Made by a program: the position numbers and the translations under genes. A stretch of DNA of 56,138 nucleotides from Rhabdothermincola_A sp041688815 (GTDB lineage Bacteria; Actinomycetota; Acidimicrobiia; Acidimicrobiales; Acidimicrobilacustridaceae), in the NCBI GenBank assembly GCA_041688815.1, contig JBDNHK010000082.1, positions 1 to 56,138 on the forward strand. Direction: 5' to 3'. Below, piece by piece: positions 17,283-25,130 of this stretch. The stretch's first letter is position 1. Each line of letters starts with the position of its first letter. The notes below the pieces were generated by a model. The model was given only the letters and a program-made list of their open reading frames with translations. It made no database searches and was not told the origin of the DNA.

Positions 17283-17720
17283 GTGCGCGCCCTCGGTATC
17301 GACCTCGGGAGCCGCCGCATCGGCGTGGCGATCTGCGACTCCGCGGGCACGGTCGCGTCGCCCTACGAGACGGTCGATCGCAGCGGGGATCACATCGTCG
17401 ACCACCGTCGTCTCTGCGCGCTGGCCGAGGAAGCCGAAGTGGAGATCCTGGTCGTGGGTCTCCCGTTGGGGCTCGACGGCCAGGTGGGTGCCGCCGCCAC
17501 GCTGGTCCTCGACGAGGTCGATGAGTTGCGTGACGTCACCTCACTACCGGTGGAAACCTACGATGAGCGTCTGACCACGGTCACGGCCACCCGACTCCTC
17601 CGCGAGGCGGGGGTGAAGGCCCGGGCCCAACGCCGAATGGTCGACCAGGTCGCGGCGGCCGTCATCCTGCAGTCGTGGCTCGACGGCCGCTCCCGCCACC
17701 CTCGCCCGACCGGCCCCTAG
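17283..17720 (+). CDS. ruvX: RuvX/YqgF family nuclease (16S rRNA 5' maturation / Holliday junction resolvase-like)
   Basis: 145 residues. RNase H-like fold; first acidic residue in LGIDLGSRRIGVAICD, then VVGLPLGLDGQVG, the DERLTTVTA motif and the final acidic residue in VDQVAAAVILQSWLD. In E. coli the protein processes pre-16S rRNA. GTG start, GAGG about 8 nt upstream, 6 nt after alaS. alaS-ruvX-mltG-aroE is a standard gene string. Confidence 0.93.
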   Translation: MRALGIDLGSRRIGVAICDSAGTVASPYETVDRSGDHIVDHRRLCALAEEAEVEILVVGLPLGLDGQVGAAATLVLDEVDELRDVTSLPVETYDERLTTVTATRLLREAGVKARAQRRMVDQVAAAVILQSWLDGRSRHPRPTGP

Positions 17721-17744
17721 ACCACCGCACCGAGAGATCCGATC

Positions 17745-19133
17745 GTGTCCGACCTCCAGCCCCCGCAGGGAACCTCCGAGCCCGAAGCCACGCCCGATCC
17801 CGGGTCGGCCCCCCCGGGCCCAGACTCGACCGGGGCCCAGGTGTGGGACCCGATGAACCGGGAGTGGGTCGAACCCGCCACCGTGGGCGCGGTCGGGTCG
17901 GCTGGTGTCGCCGGTGGCGCGGGCGGGGCGCCATCGGGTCCGGTCTGGGACGACGATCGCGAGGCATGGGGCGACGGTCGCGGCCACATCTTCGACGACG
18001 AACGGGGCGAGTGGGTCGACGAGTCGGCGTGGGACGACGCCAACTGGGTGGACGACGTGTACGTACCTGTCCGTGCCGACGATGGAGGCCCCAGCCGGTG
18101 GTTGGTCGTCGCCCTCAGCCTGTTCGCCGTGGTCGGCCTCTTCGTGCTCTCACTCGGCTGGTGGGTGCGCACCCAGGTCGACCCAGGAAACGCCGGTGAA
18201 GCCGTGGCCCTCACCATTCCGAGCGGCGCCACGACCGCCGACGTGGCCCGCCTGCTCGAGACGAAGCGGGTGATCGGGAACCCGACGGTGTTCGAGTGGT
18301 ACCTGCGCTTCGCGGGTGGCGGCCCGTTCAAGGCCGGCGACTACGAGGGCCTCCGCCAGAACCAGAGCATGGGATCGGTCATCGACGTGCTCGACCGCGG
18401 ACCGCTGGCGCCCCCGGTGGCGACCATCACCCTTCCCGAGGGCCTGTGGGTGGCCGAGACCCGCCAGCGCATCCTGGAAGCGTTTCCGGAGATGGACCCG
18501 GCGGCCCTCGACGCGGCCCTGGCCCAGTACTCCGTCCCCATCATGCCGGAGGGCTCCACGAACCCCGAGGGTGTGCTCTTCCCGGCCACCTACCCGATCC
18601 TCAAATCCAAGGCCAACGACCCCGACGTGCTGCTCGGCGAGATGGCCGCCGCCTTCGAGCGGGTCTCGGTGGCCCAGGGGCTCCCCGACGCCACGGCCAA
18701 GCTCGAAGGGGCCGCCGGGCGTCGGCCCATCACCCCCTACGAGGCCCTCACGGTGGCGTCCATGGTCGAGGCCGAGGCCCGGATCCCGGAGGACCGGGCC
18801 AAGATCGCCCGGGTCATCTACAACCGGCTCAAGGCCGGGATGCGCCTCGACATCGACGCGACAGTGCTCTACGCGCTCGGCGACCGCAAGGCGCCGCTCA
18901 CCCAGTCGGCCCTGCGCACCGATTCGCCGTTCAACACCCGGCTCAAGTCGGGTATACCGCCCACCCCGATCAACTCACCGGGTGAAGCTTCGATCGGGGC
19001 GGCGCTCGCCCCGACCGAGGGCGACTGGCTCTACTACGTCCTGGCCGACGAGAACGGGACCCACTACTTCACCAACGACTTCGGCGACTTCAACCGGGCG
19101 GTTGGCGAGGCGCGCGACAAGGGGCTGTTGTGA
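17745..19133 (+). CDS. mltG: endolytic murein transglycosylase MltG, with unusual cytoplasmic tail
   Basis: 462 residues, longer than E. coli MltG (340) because of a 115-residue N-terminal tail. One transmembrane helix (about 117-140), a LysM-like region (LTIPSGATTADVARLLE) and the YceG-like catalytic domain with E342 in ASMVEAEAR. It cuts nascent glycan strands at the membrane. The cytoplasmic tail holds three similar short motifs: VWDPMNREWV (33-42), VWDDDREAWG (67-76) and IFDDERGEWV (82-91). GTG start; GTGA overlap with aroE. Confidence 0.93.
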   Translation: MSDLQPPQGTSEPEATPDPGSAPPGPDSTGAQVWDPMNREWVEPATVGAVGSAGVAGGAGGAPSGPVWDDDREAWGDGRGHIFDDERGEWVDESAWDDANWVDDVYVPVRADDGGPSRWLVVALSLFAVVGLFVLSLGWWVRTQVDPGNAGEAVALTIPSGATTADVARLLETKRVIGNPTVFEWYLRFAGGGPFKAGDYEGLRQNQSMGSVIDVLDRGPLAPPVATITLPEGLWVAETRQRILEAFPEMDPAALDAALAQYSVPIMPEGSTNPEGVLFPATYPILKSKANDPDVLLGEMAAAFERVSVAQGLPDATAKLEGAAGRRPITPYEALTVASMVEAEARIPEDRAKIARVIYNRLKAGMRLDIDATVLYALGDRKAPLTQSALRTDSPFNTRLKSGIPPTPINSPGEASIGAALAPTEGDWLYYVLADENGTHYFTNDFGDFNRAVGEARDKGLL

Positions 19134-19984
19134 CCGTCGACATCGCCGGCTCCACTCGCCTGGCGGCGGTGATCGGTCACCCGGTCGGTCACTCGCTCTC
19201 GCCGGCAATTCACAACGCGGCCTTCCGGGCTCGCGGACTCGACTGGGTGTACCTGGCTTTCGACGTGGCCGACGGCTCCGTGGCCCCGGCCTTCGCCGGC
19301 GTGCGAGCCTTGGGGGTGGCCGGGCTCTCGGTCACCATGCCCCACAAGCAGGCGGCGGCCGAGCACGCCGACGAGCTCACCGACGTCGCCCGCCGGCTGG
19401 GCGCGGTCAACTGCGTGGTCAACCGCAACGGCTCGCTGGTCGGGCACAACACCGACGGCGCCGGTTTTCTCGCCGCGCTGGACGCCGAGATCGGCTTCTC
19501 CGCACGAGGCGCGCGCTGTGTGGTGCTCGGGGCGGGAGGAGCGGCCCGAGCCGTGGTGCTGGCCCTCACCCGGGCCGGTGCCGCCCAGATCGTGGTGGTC
19601 AACCGCACGCCCGCCCGCGCCCAGTCGGCCGCGGCGTTGGGCGGTGACATTGCGCTGGTCGCGGCACCCGAGGAGGCGGAGTCGATGATCTCGGGCGCCG
19701 ACCTGGTGGTGAACGCCACACGGGTCGGCATGGGTGAGCCGTCGACCACCGACCTCCCCGTCGTCCTCGACTGGTTGCATCCGGGCCAGGTGGTGGCCGA
19801 TCTGGTGTACCAGCCGCTGCGCACCCCGCTCGTGCTCGGAGCCCGCCAGCGCGGCATCACCGCCGTCAACGGTCTCGCCATGCTGGTGCATCAGGCGGCC
19901 CTGTCCTTCGAGCTCTGGACAGGGATCGACGCCCCCCTCGACGTCATGACCGAGGTCGTCTCCGCCCGCTTCGCCTCCCAATGA
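19130..19984 (+). CDS. aroE: shikimate dehydrogenase
   Basis: 284 residues. NADPH-dependent reduction of 3-dehydroshikimate to shikimate. N-terminal substrate domain with GHPVGHSLSPAIHNAAF and the catalytic lysine in VTMPHKQ; NTDGAGF; Rossmann motif LGAGGAARAV; NRTPARA NADP-binding segment. GTG start in a 4 nt overlap with mltG. The other shikimate genes of the window begin 1.8 kb downstream. Confidence 0.95.
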   Translation: MTVDIAGSTRLAAVIGHPVGHSLSPAIHNAAFRARGLDWVYLAFDVADGSVAPAFAGVRALGVAGLSVTMPHKQAAAEHADELTDVARRLGAVNCVVNRNGSLVGHNTDGAGFLAALDAEIGFSARGARCVVLGAGGAARAVVLALTRAGAAQIVVVNRTPARAQSAAALGGDIALVAAPEEAESMISGADLVVNATRVGMGEPSTTDLPVVLDWLHPGQVVADLVYQPLRTPLVLGARQRGITAVNGLAMLVHQAALSFELWTGIDAPLDVMTEVVSARFASQ

Positions 19985-20101
19985 GCCACGAAGTGGGTCT
20001 TTTGTTCCGGATTCCAGAAAATGCTCGACTTCTCTCGACGGGATGCCGATGATTTTCCACGAAGGTGATTCGGGAGGACCGGATCACCCGTAGGAGGAAC
20101 A

Positions 20102-20740
20102 GTGGCACTTCAGGGCACCATCGACACGTTTGCATCGGCCGACGTTCTTCGTCTGCTCGGCTCGACCGCCAAGACCGGTCGCATGATCCTCGAAGGCGAT
20201 CGGGGCCGGGGTGAGATCCTGCTCGTCGAAGGGACAGTGAAGGGGCTGGCTCTCGGTGAGAACGGGGCCTTCGACGAGCATCCCCTCGACGAGGCCATGT
20301 TCGAGCTGTTGCGCTTCGAGGTCGGCGACTTCGTCTTCGACGCCAATGAGAGCGCCCGCGACCACCAGGGCGAGGGATGGGAGGTCGAGTCGCTGCTGGC
20401 CAGTGCCGGCGCCATGATCAGCGAGTGGGGCGAGATCGAGCAGGTCGTCCCGTCCGACCGGGCCTGGTTGTCGCTCACCTCCGAACTGCTCGCGACCGAG
20501 GTCACCATCGACGCCGCTCGCTGGCGCCTCGTGGCCATGATCGGTTCGGGTCTGCCGGTCGCGGTGCTGGCCGATGCCCTCGGCGCCACCGAGCTGGTTC
20601 GACGAGACCGAAGCTTGGGCCTCCGGCGTGGCCGGCGACGTCGCCGGCGGTGTGCCGATCGGCTCCGCAGCCAACGCTGCCAACGCTGCCAACGGTACCG
20701 TCGCGACGGAAACAGCGCTGATGGTCGGGATCGATGCTGA
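20102..20740 (+). CDS. DUF4388 (PATAN-like) protein, N-terminal part of an apparently frameshifted gene
   Basis: The frame opens with MALQGTIDTFASADVLRLLG and continues TGRMILEGDRGRGEILLVEG, the usual DUF4388 start, through VAVLADALGATEL (about residue 165). After that the frame turns into Arg-rich nonsense (RRGRRRRRRCADRLRSQ) typical of reading GC-rich DNA in the wrong frame. The +1 frame carries on with sensible sequence (next entry). AGGAGG lies 4 nt before GTG 20102. DUF4388 domains are thought to mediate protein contacts in signalling; function here is unknown. Confidence 0.7.
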   Translation: MALQGTIDTFASADVLRLLGSTAKTGRMILEGDRGRGEILLVEGTVKGLALGENGAFDEHPLDEAMFELLRFEVGDFVFDANESARDHQGEGWEVESLLASAGAMISEWGEIEQVVPSDRAWLSLTSELLATEVTIDAARWRLVAMIGSGLPVAVLADALGATELVRRDRSLGLRRGRRRRRRCADRLRSQRCQRCQRYRRDGNSADGRDRC

Positions 20741-20957
20741 ACCGGCTACTGATCTCTTCGACGAGGATGACACCAGCACCGCCGAGTTCGCACGGCACCT
20801 GGCCAGCCTCAGCCCCAAGGCCGCCCAGGCCGTGGCGGCGGCCGCCCGGGCCGAGTCGCCCGAGAAGCGGGGGCGGGCCCTCGCCGAAGTGGCGGCCCGC
20901 GACGAGAACATCGATCACGATCTCCTGCTGCGGTTCCTCGGCGAGACCGAGCGCTGA
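20574..20957 (+). pseudogene. C-terminal part of the DUF4388 gene, in the +1 frame
   Basis: Open in the +1 frame relative to the preceding entry. From about 20595 it reads WFDETEAWASGVAGDVAGG, an AANAANAANG triplet repeat, an acidic linker, and a helical end: EFARHLASLSPKAAQAVAAA and then LLLRFLGETER. That ending is what I would expect at the C-terminus of actinobacterial DUF4388 proteins. The ATG at 20574 has no ribosome site and the first residues overlap the upstream frame, so I read this as one gene broken by an indel near 20590-20600. A separate short gene is less likely. Confidence 0.55.
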
Positions 20958-21055
20958 GCCTGCTCCCCGAGGTTCCCGATCGCGAGTGCGCGCCGGCGGG
21001 CGACCCGAAGGGATCGTCCGCCTCGGCCCTGTCCGATGACGTGAGAAGCGACGGG

Positions 21056-21061
21056 TACGGT
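21056..21061 (+). promoter_or_regulatory. candidate -10 box for the prepilin peptidase gene (leaderless)
   Basis: TACGGT ends 9 nt before GTG 21070, with only a C-rich run between them and no ribosome site. Confidence 0.35.
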
Positions 21062-21069
21062 CGCCCCCT

Positions 21070-21759
21070 GTGAACGCCGTCCGAGTGGTCGTGTGCGCCC
21101 TGCTGGCCCTGCCCGTGGGCTGGTTCGCCGCGGTGCTCGTCGAACGGGTTACGGATCGACTGCCGCTGTTCACGCCCCGCAAGCCGGTGTGGCCGTCGAC
21201 GCGCGACCTGGTGGTCCACATCCTCGTGTTGGTGCTCTTCGTCCTCGCGGCGATCCGCTTCGCCGAGGCGTCGATCGGCGAGTTGGCGGCCTACCTGTTG
21301 CTGTTCGCAACGCTGGCGGCGCTGACCGTCATCGACATCGAGTGCTACCGCCTGCCTGATCGCATCGTTCTCCCCACGTTGGCCGTTTCGGTGCCGCTGG
21401 TGGCCGTCGTGTCGCTGGTCGACGGCAACGCTGATCGGATCCGATTCGCCATCGTGGGCGGCGCCGTCTACTTCGGCTTTCTCTTCGTGGCTCACCTCAT
21501 CTCCCCCCGGGGCATGGGCTTCGGCGACGTGAAATTGGCCGCCCTCATGGGCCTCTACACGGGTTGGCTCGGCACGACGTACACCCAATCCTTCGTCCTC
21601 GTGCTGTGGGCGATGCTCGTCGGTTTTCTCAGCGGTACCGTGGTCGGGATCGTGCTGCTCGTCGCCCGACGCCGCAATCGCCCGTTTCCGTTCGGGCCGT
21701 TCCTCGCCCTCGGCACCATCGTGGTGGTCCTGCTGAGCACGACCATCGTTCCCAGCTGA
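21070..21759 (+). CDS. A24-family prepilin peptidase, without the cysteine methylase domain
   Basis: 229 residues, about eight transmembrane helices. The two aspartates of the A24 aspartyl peptidases are seen in TVIDIECYRLPD and in GMGFGDVKLAALMG (the GxGDxK motif). These enzymes cleave leader peptides of type IV pilin-like proteins. The usual N-terminal region with two CxxC pairs, linked to pilin N-methylation, is missing; a short loop (DRLPLFTPRKPVWPS) takes its place. Its position between the DUF4388 gene and aroC is typical of many bacteria that place aroC-aroK near pilD. Confidence 0.85.
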   Translation: MNAVRVVVCALLALPVGWFAAVLVERVTDRLPLFTPRKPVWPSTRDLVVHILVLVLFVLAAIRFAEASIGELAAYLLLFATLAALTVIDIECYRLPDRIVLPTLAVSVPLVAVVSLVDGNADRIRFAIVGGAVYFGFLFVAHLISPRGMGFGDVKLAALMGLYTGWLGTTYTQSFVLVLWAMLVGFLSGTVVGIVLLVARRRNRPFPFGPFLALGTIVVVLLSTTIVPS

Positions 21760-21795
21760 CGAACAACCGTTTCCGGGGTTGCGGATCCCGGCCGG

Positions 21796-21801
21796 TAGCT
21801 T
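21796..21801 (+). promoter_or_regulatory. candidate -10 box for aroC (leaderless)
   Basis: TAGCTT ends 7 nt before GTG 21808, predicting transcription start at the start codon itself. A GAGGGGG run lies in the gap but is too close to the GTG to act as a normal ribosome site. Confidence 0.35.
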
Positions 21802-21807
21802 GAGGGG

Positions 21808-23085
21808 GTGCTGCGCTACCTGACCGCCGGAGAGTCCCATGGCCGTGCCCTGGTCGTGATCGTCGAGGGGCTCCCGGCCGGTCTCCCGGTCACGGTCGAG
21901 GACATCGACGAGGAGCTGGCCCGTCGCCGTCTCGGGTACGGCCGGGGCCCTCGCATGCGCTTCGAGGCCGACGAGGTCATCCTGATCGCCGGGGTGCGTC
22001 ACGGTCTCACACTCGGCTCGCCGGTCGCCATCGAGATCGCCAACAGCGAGTGGGAGCGCAAGTGGACCGAAGAGATGTCGCCGGCCCCGGGCCAGACCGT
22101 TCGCCGTCTCACCACCCCGCGCCCTGGTCACGCCGACCTCACGGGGATGCAGAAGTACGACTTCGACGATGCCCGCAACGTGCTGGAGCGGGCCTCGGCT
22201 CGTGAGACCGCAGCCCGAGTGGCCGCCGGAGCGCTGGCCAAGGCGCTGCTCACCCATGTGGGGGTGGAGATCGGTTCTCACGTCATCCAGATGGGGCCGG
22301 TCCGGGCCGACCCGGCCCGGCGCCCGAACCCGGGTTCGTGGCGCGCCGTCGACGCCTCGGAAGTGCGCTGCGCTGATCCCGAGGCCGAGACGGCGATCAT
22401 CGCCGAGATCAAGGCCGCGGCCAAGGCCGGCGATTCGCTGGGTGGGGTGATCGAGGTCCTGGCCCACGGTGTGCCCGTCGGGCTCGGCAGCCACGTGCAC
22501 TGGGACCGCAAGCTCGATGCCCTGCTGGCCCAGGCCCTGATGAGCATCCAGGCCGTGAAGGGTGTCGAGATCGGCGACGGGTTCGACGGAGCCGGTCGGC
22601 GGGGGAGTGAGGCCCACGACGCCATCGAATGGGACGCCGACGCCGACGGGTACCGCCGCCTGAGCAGCCGTGCCGGCGGGATCGAAGGAGGTATGTCCAC
22701 CGGTGAGGTGCTGGTGGCCCACGTGGCCATGAAGCCTCTGGCCACCCTCAACCGCCCCGTGCTGGCCACCGTCGACACTGCGACCAAGGACGCCACCGTG
22801 TCGTTCAAGGAGCGCACCGACGTGACTGCGGTTCCGGCGATGGGCGTCGTGGCCGAAGCCATGGTGGCCCTCGTCCTCGCCAACGAGGCCCTGCGCAAAT
22901 TCGGTGGCGACTCCCTCGGGGAGTTCGTCCGCAACCACGCCACCTACGTCGAGCAGGTCCGCCGTCAGGCCGTCGAGGTCGAACCCGTCGGCGGCGACGA
23001 TGACGATGGCGTCGCCGCCACCCCGCTCAACTGGGATGCCGAGCAGGCCTTCGCCGAACCCGACCCGACCGGGAGCCGGTCGTGA
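21808..23085 (+). CDS. aroC: chorismate synthase
   Basis: 425 residues. FMN-dependent conversion of EPSP to chorismate, the last common step to aromatic amino acids. Signatures: YLTAGESHGRALV at the N-terminus, RRRLGYGRGPRM, and GGIEGGMSTGEVLVAHVAMKP. The last 35 residues are an acidic extension after the conserved core. It begins the tight run aroC-aroK-aroB-aroQ-M24 peptidase, each joined by overlaps of 4 nt or a 1 nt gap. Confidence 0.97.
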   Translation: MLRYLTAGESHGRALVVIVEGLPAGLPVTVEDIDEELARRRLGYGRGPRMRFEADEVILIAGVRHGLTLGSPVAIEIANSEWERKWTEEMSPAPGQTVRRLTTPRPGHADLTGMQKYDFDDARNVLERASARETAARVAAGALAKALLTHVGVEIGSHVIQMGPVRADPARRPNPGSWRAVDASEVRCADPEAETAIIAEIKAAAKAGDSLGGVIEVLAHGVPVGLGSHVHWDRKLDALLAQALMSIQAVKGVEIGDGFDGAGRRGSEAHDAIEWDADADGYRRLSSRAGGIEGGMSTGEVLVAHVAMKPLATLNRPVLATVDTATKDATVSFKERTDVTAVPAMGVVAEAMVALVLANEALRKFGGDSLGEFVRNHATYVEQVRRQAVEVEPVGGDDDDGVAATPLNWDAEQAFAEPDPTGSRS

Positions 23086-23648
23086 GCCCGGGCGCCGACC
23101 CTGATCGGCGAGCGGGGCCACACATCGTGCTCGTCGGCATGATGGGGGTGGGCAAGACGACCGTCGGGCGGGCCGTGGCCGACGCGCTCGGATGGGCCCT
23201 CCTCGACAGCGATCAGACGATCGAGGCGCGCACCGGACGCACCGTGGCCCAGATCTTCGCCACCGACGGCGAGCCGGCCTTCCGAGCCGTCGAGACCGAG
23301 GTACTCGCCGAGGCCCTGGCCTCCACCACCCCGCGGGTGATCGCCGCCGCCGGCGGCACCGTCATCGATCCGGGCAACCGTGACGTCATCCGTCACGGGG
23401 GCCTGGTGGTCTGGCTTCAGGCGCCGGTCGACGTCCTGGTCGGGCGAGTCGCCGGATCGACCCATCGCCCCGCTCTGGCCGCCGATCCCGAGTCCACGCT
23501 CTACCAGCTGTGCGAAGGTCGTGACGAGCTCTATGCCGAGGTGGCCGACCTCACCGTCGACGCCACCCTCTCGGTCGCGTCAGTGGTCGACGCGGTGCTG
23601 GCGGCGCACGCGTCGGTGCCCACCCTCGCTCAGAAGGCTCGCTCGTGA
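23082..23648 (+). CDS. aroK: shikimate kinase
   Basis: 188 residues. P-loop GMMGVGKT (19-26), the substrate DSDQTIEARTGR segment, FRAVETEVL, AAGGTVID and the lid HRPALA identify AroK. It phosphorylates shikimate at C3 using ATP. GTG start in a GTGA overlap with aroC; its stop overlaps aroB the same way. Confidence 0.95.
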   Translation: MSPGADPDRRAGPHIVLVGMMGVGKTTVGRAVADALGWALLDSDQTIEARTGRTVAQIFATDGEPAFRAVETEVLAEALASTTPRVIAAAGGTVIDPGNRDVIRHGGLVVWLQAPVDVLVGRVAGSTHRPALAADPESTLYQLCEGRDELYAEVADLTVDATLSVASVVDAVLAAHASVPTLAQKARS

Positions 23649-24676
23649 TCGTCGTGCCGGTGCCTCTCGGCGATCGGGCCTACGACGTGATCGTGGGTGA
23701 CGGTGCCCGCCACGAGCTGGAGCGCGTCCTGCCCGCGAGTACCGGGCGGGTGGCCGTGGTCACCCAACCCGGCGTTGGTGTCGACGTCGACCCCGGGTGT
23801 GAGCACCGGGTCTTCGAGATGCCCGAGGGCGAGCAGGCCAAGACCCTGGCCACCGTCGAGGACCTCTGCCGGCAGTGGGCCCGATGGGGGCTCACCCGGG
23901 CCGACGCCGTGGTCGCCGTCGGAGGAGGCCTGGTCACCGACACCGCCGGGTTCGCGGCCGCCAGCTACCACCGGGGGGTGCCGGTCGTGCACGTGGCCAC
24001 CACCCTGCTCGGGCAGATCGACGCGGCCATCGGCGGTAAGACCGCGGTGAACCTTCCCGAGGGCAAGAACCTGGTGGGCGCCTACTGGCAACCCTCGGCG
24101 GTGCTGTGCGACACCGAGGTGCTGGCCACCCTCCCGGAACGTGAGTACCGCAGCGGACTCGGTGAGCTGGCCAAGTACCACTTCCTCGGCGGCGGTGACC
24201 TCGACGCCCTGCCGCTCGACGAGCGGGTTGCGGCCTGTGTGGCCATCAAGGCCGCGCTCGTCGCCGGCGACGAGCGCGAAGGCGGTCGTCGGGCCGTCCT
24301 CAACTACGGACACACCCTCGGGCATGCCATCGAGATCGCCGGCGCCCACGATCTTCGCCACGGCGAAGCGGTGGCCGTCGGGCTCGTGTTCGCGGCCGAA
24401 TTGGCCCTGCGTCTCGGTCGCCTCGATGCCGCCGCCGTGGCCGAGCATCGCCGGGTGGTCGAGGCCTACGGGCTGCCCTCGGCCCTACCCGCTGGGCTCG
24501 GAACGTCGTCGCTGATCGACCTCATGGGTCGCGACAAGAAGGCTCTCACCGGGCTCACCTTCGTGCTCGTCGGCCCCGATGGGGTCGAGCCCGTCACCGG
24601 TGTCGAACGTGATGTCATCGCCGCCGCCATCGACGCGGTCCGGCGCCCGGACGACCCCGAAATCGGGAAGTGGTGA
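23645..24676 (+). CDS. aroB: 3-dehydroquinate synthase
   Basis: 343 residues. NAD- and metal-dependent cyclisation of DAHP, the second step of the shikimate pathway. NAD-binding GGGLVTDTAGFAAASYHRG, TTLLGQIDAAIGGKTAVN, the metal ligands in LGELAKYHFL, NYGHTLGHAIE and RHGEAVAVGL are present. In the family the segment GE--K is usually followed by -G-I; here it is KYHFLG, as in many actinobacteria. GTG start overlapping aroK by 4 nt. Confidence 0.95.
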   Translation: MIVVPVPLGDRAYDVIVGDGARHELERVLPASTGRVAVVTQPGVGVDVDPGCEHRVFEMPEGEQAKTLATVEDLCRQWARWGLTRADAVVAVGGGLVTDTAGFAAASYHRGVPVVHVATTLLGQIDAAIGGKTAVNLPEGKNLVGAYWQPSAVLCDTEVLATLPEREYRSGLGELAKYHFLGGGDLDALPLDERVAACVAIKAALVAGDEREGGRRAVLNYGHTLGHAIEIAGAHDLRHGEAVAVGLVFAAELALRLGRLDAAAVAEHRRVVEAYGLPSALPAGLGTSSLIDLMGRDKKALTGLTFVLVGPDGVEPVTGVERDVIAAAIDAVRRPDDPEIGKW

Positions 24677-24677
24677 C

Positions 24678-25130
24678 ATGAGCGACCCACCAGTGGTCCT
24701 GCTGCTCTCGGGGCCCAACCTCGACCTGCTGGGCCAACGGGAGCCCGAGATCTACGGCACCGCCACCATCGACGATCACGTCGCCACGGCCGGGCGCGCC
24801 GCCGTCGAGCTGGGGCTGGCCGTCGAGCACCTCCAGAGCAACCACGAGGGCGATCTGATCGAAGCCGTCCACGCCGCACGGGGTCGCTGCGCGGCCCTCA
24901 TCGTGAATGCGGCGGCCTTCACCCACTACGCGTGGGGTCTGGCCGACGCGCTCGGCACGTTCGAGGGCCCGATCGTCGAGCTGCACATCACCAATCCCCT
25001 AGGTCGCGAGGAGTGGCGTCACACCTCGGTCATCGGGACCGTTGCCACCGGCAGCATCGCCGGCTTCGGTGGGCACGGCTACCGCCTGGCCGTCGAGGCC
25101 GTCGCCGCACTACTGGCGGACACCCGGTGA
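24678..25130 (+). CDS. aroQ: type II 3-dehydroquinate dehydratase
   Basis: 150 residues, type II size. Dehydrates 3-dehydroquinate via an enolate. N-terminal GPNLDLLGQREPEIYG carries the catalytic tyrosine loop; NHEGDLIEAVHAA, NAAAFTHYAWGLADAL and ELHITNPLGREEWRHTSVI complete the active site. ATG 24678 begins 1 nt after the aroB stop. With aroB, aroE, aroK and aroC this leaves only DAHP synthase and EPSP synthase (aroA) missing from the window. Confidence 0.95.
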   Translation: MSDPPVVLLLSGPNLDLLGQREPEIYGTATIDDHVATAGRAAVELGLAVEHLQSNHEGDLIEAVHAARGRCAALIVNAAAFTHYAWGLADALGTFEGPIVELHITNPLGREEWRHTSVIGTVATGSIAGFGGHGYRLAVEAVAALLADTR

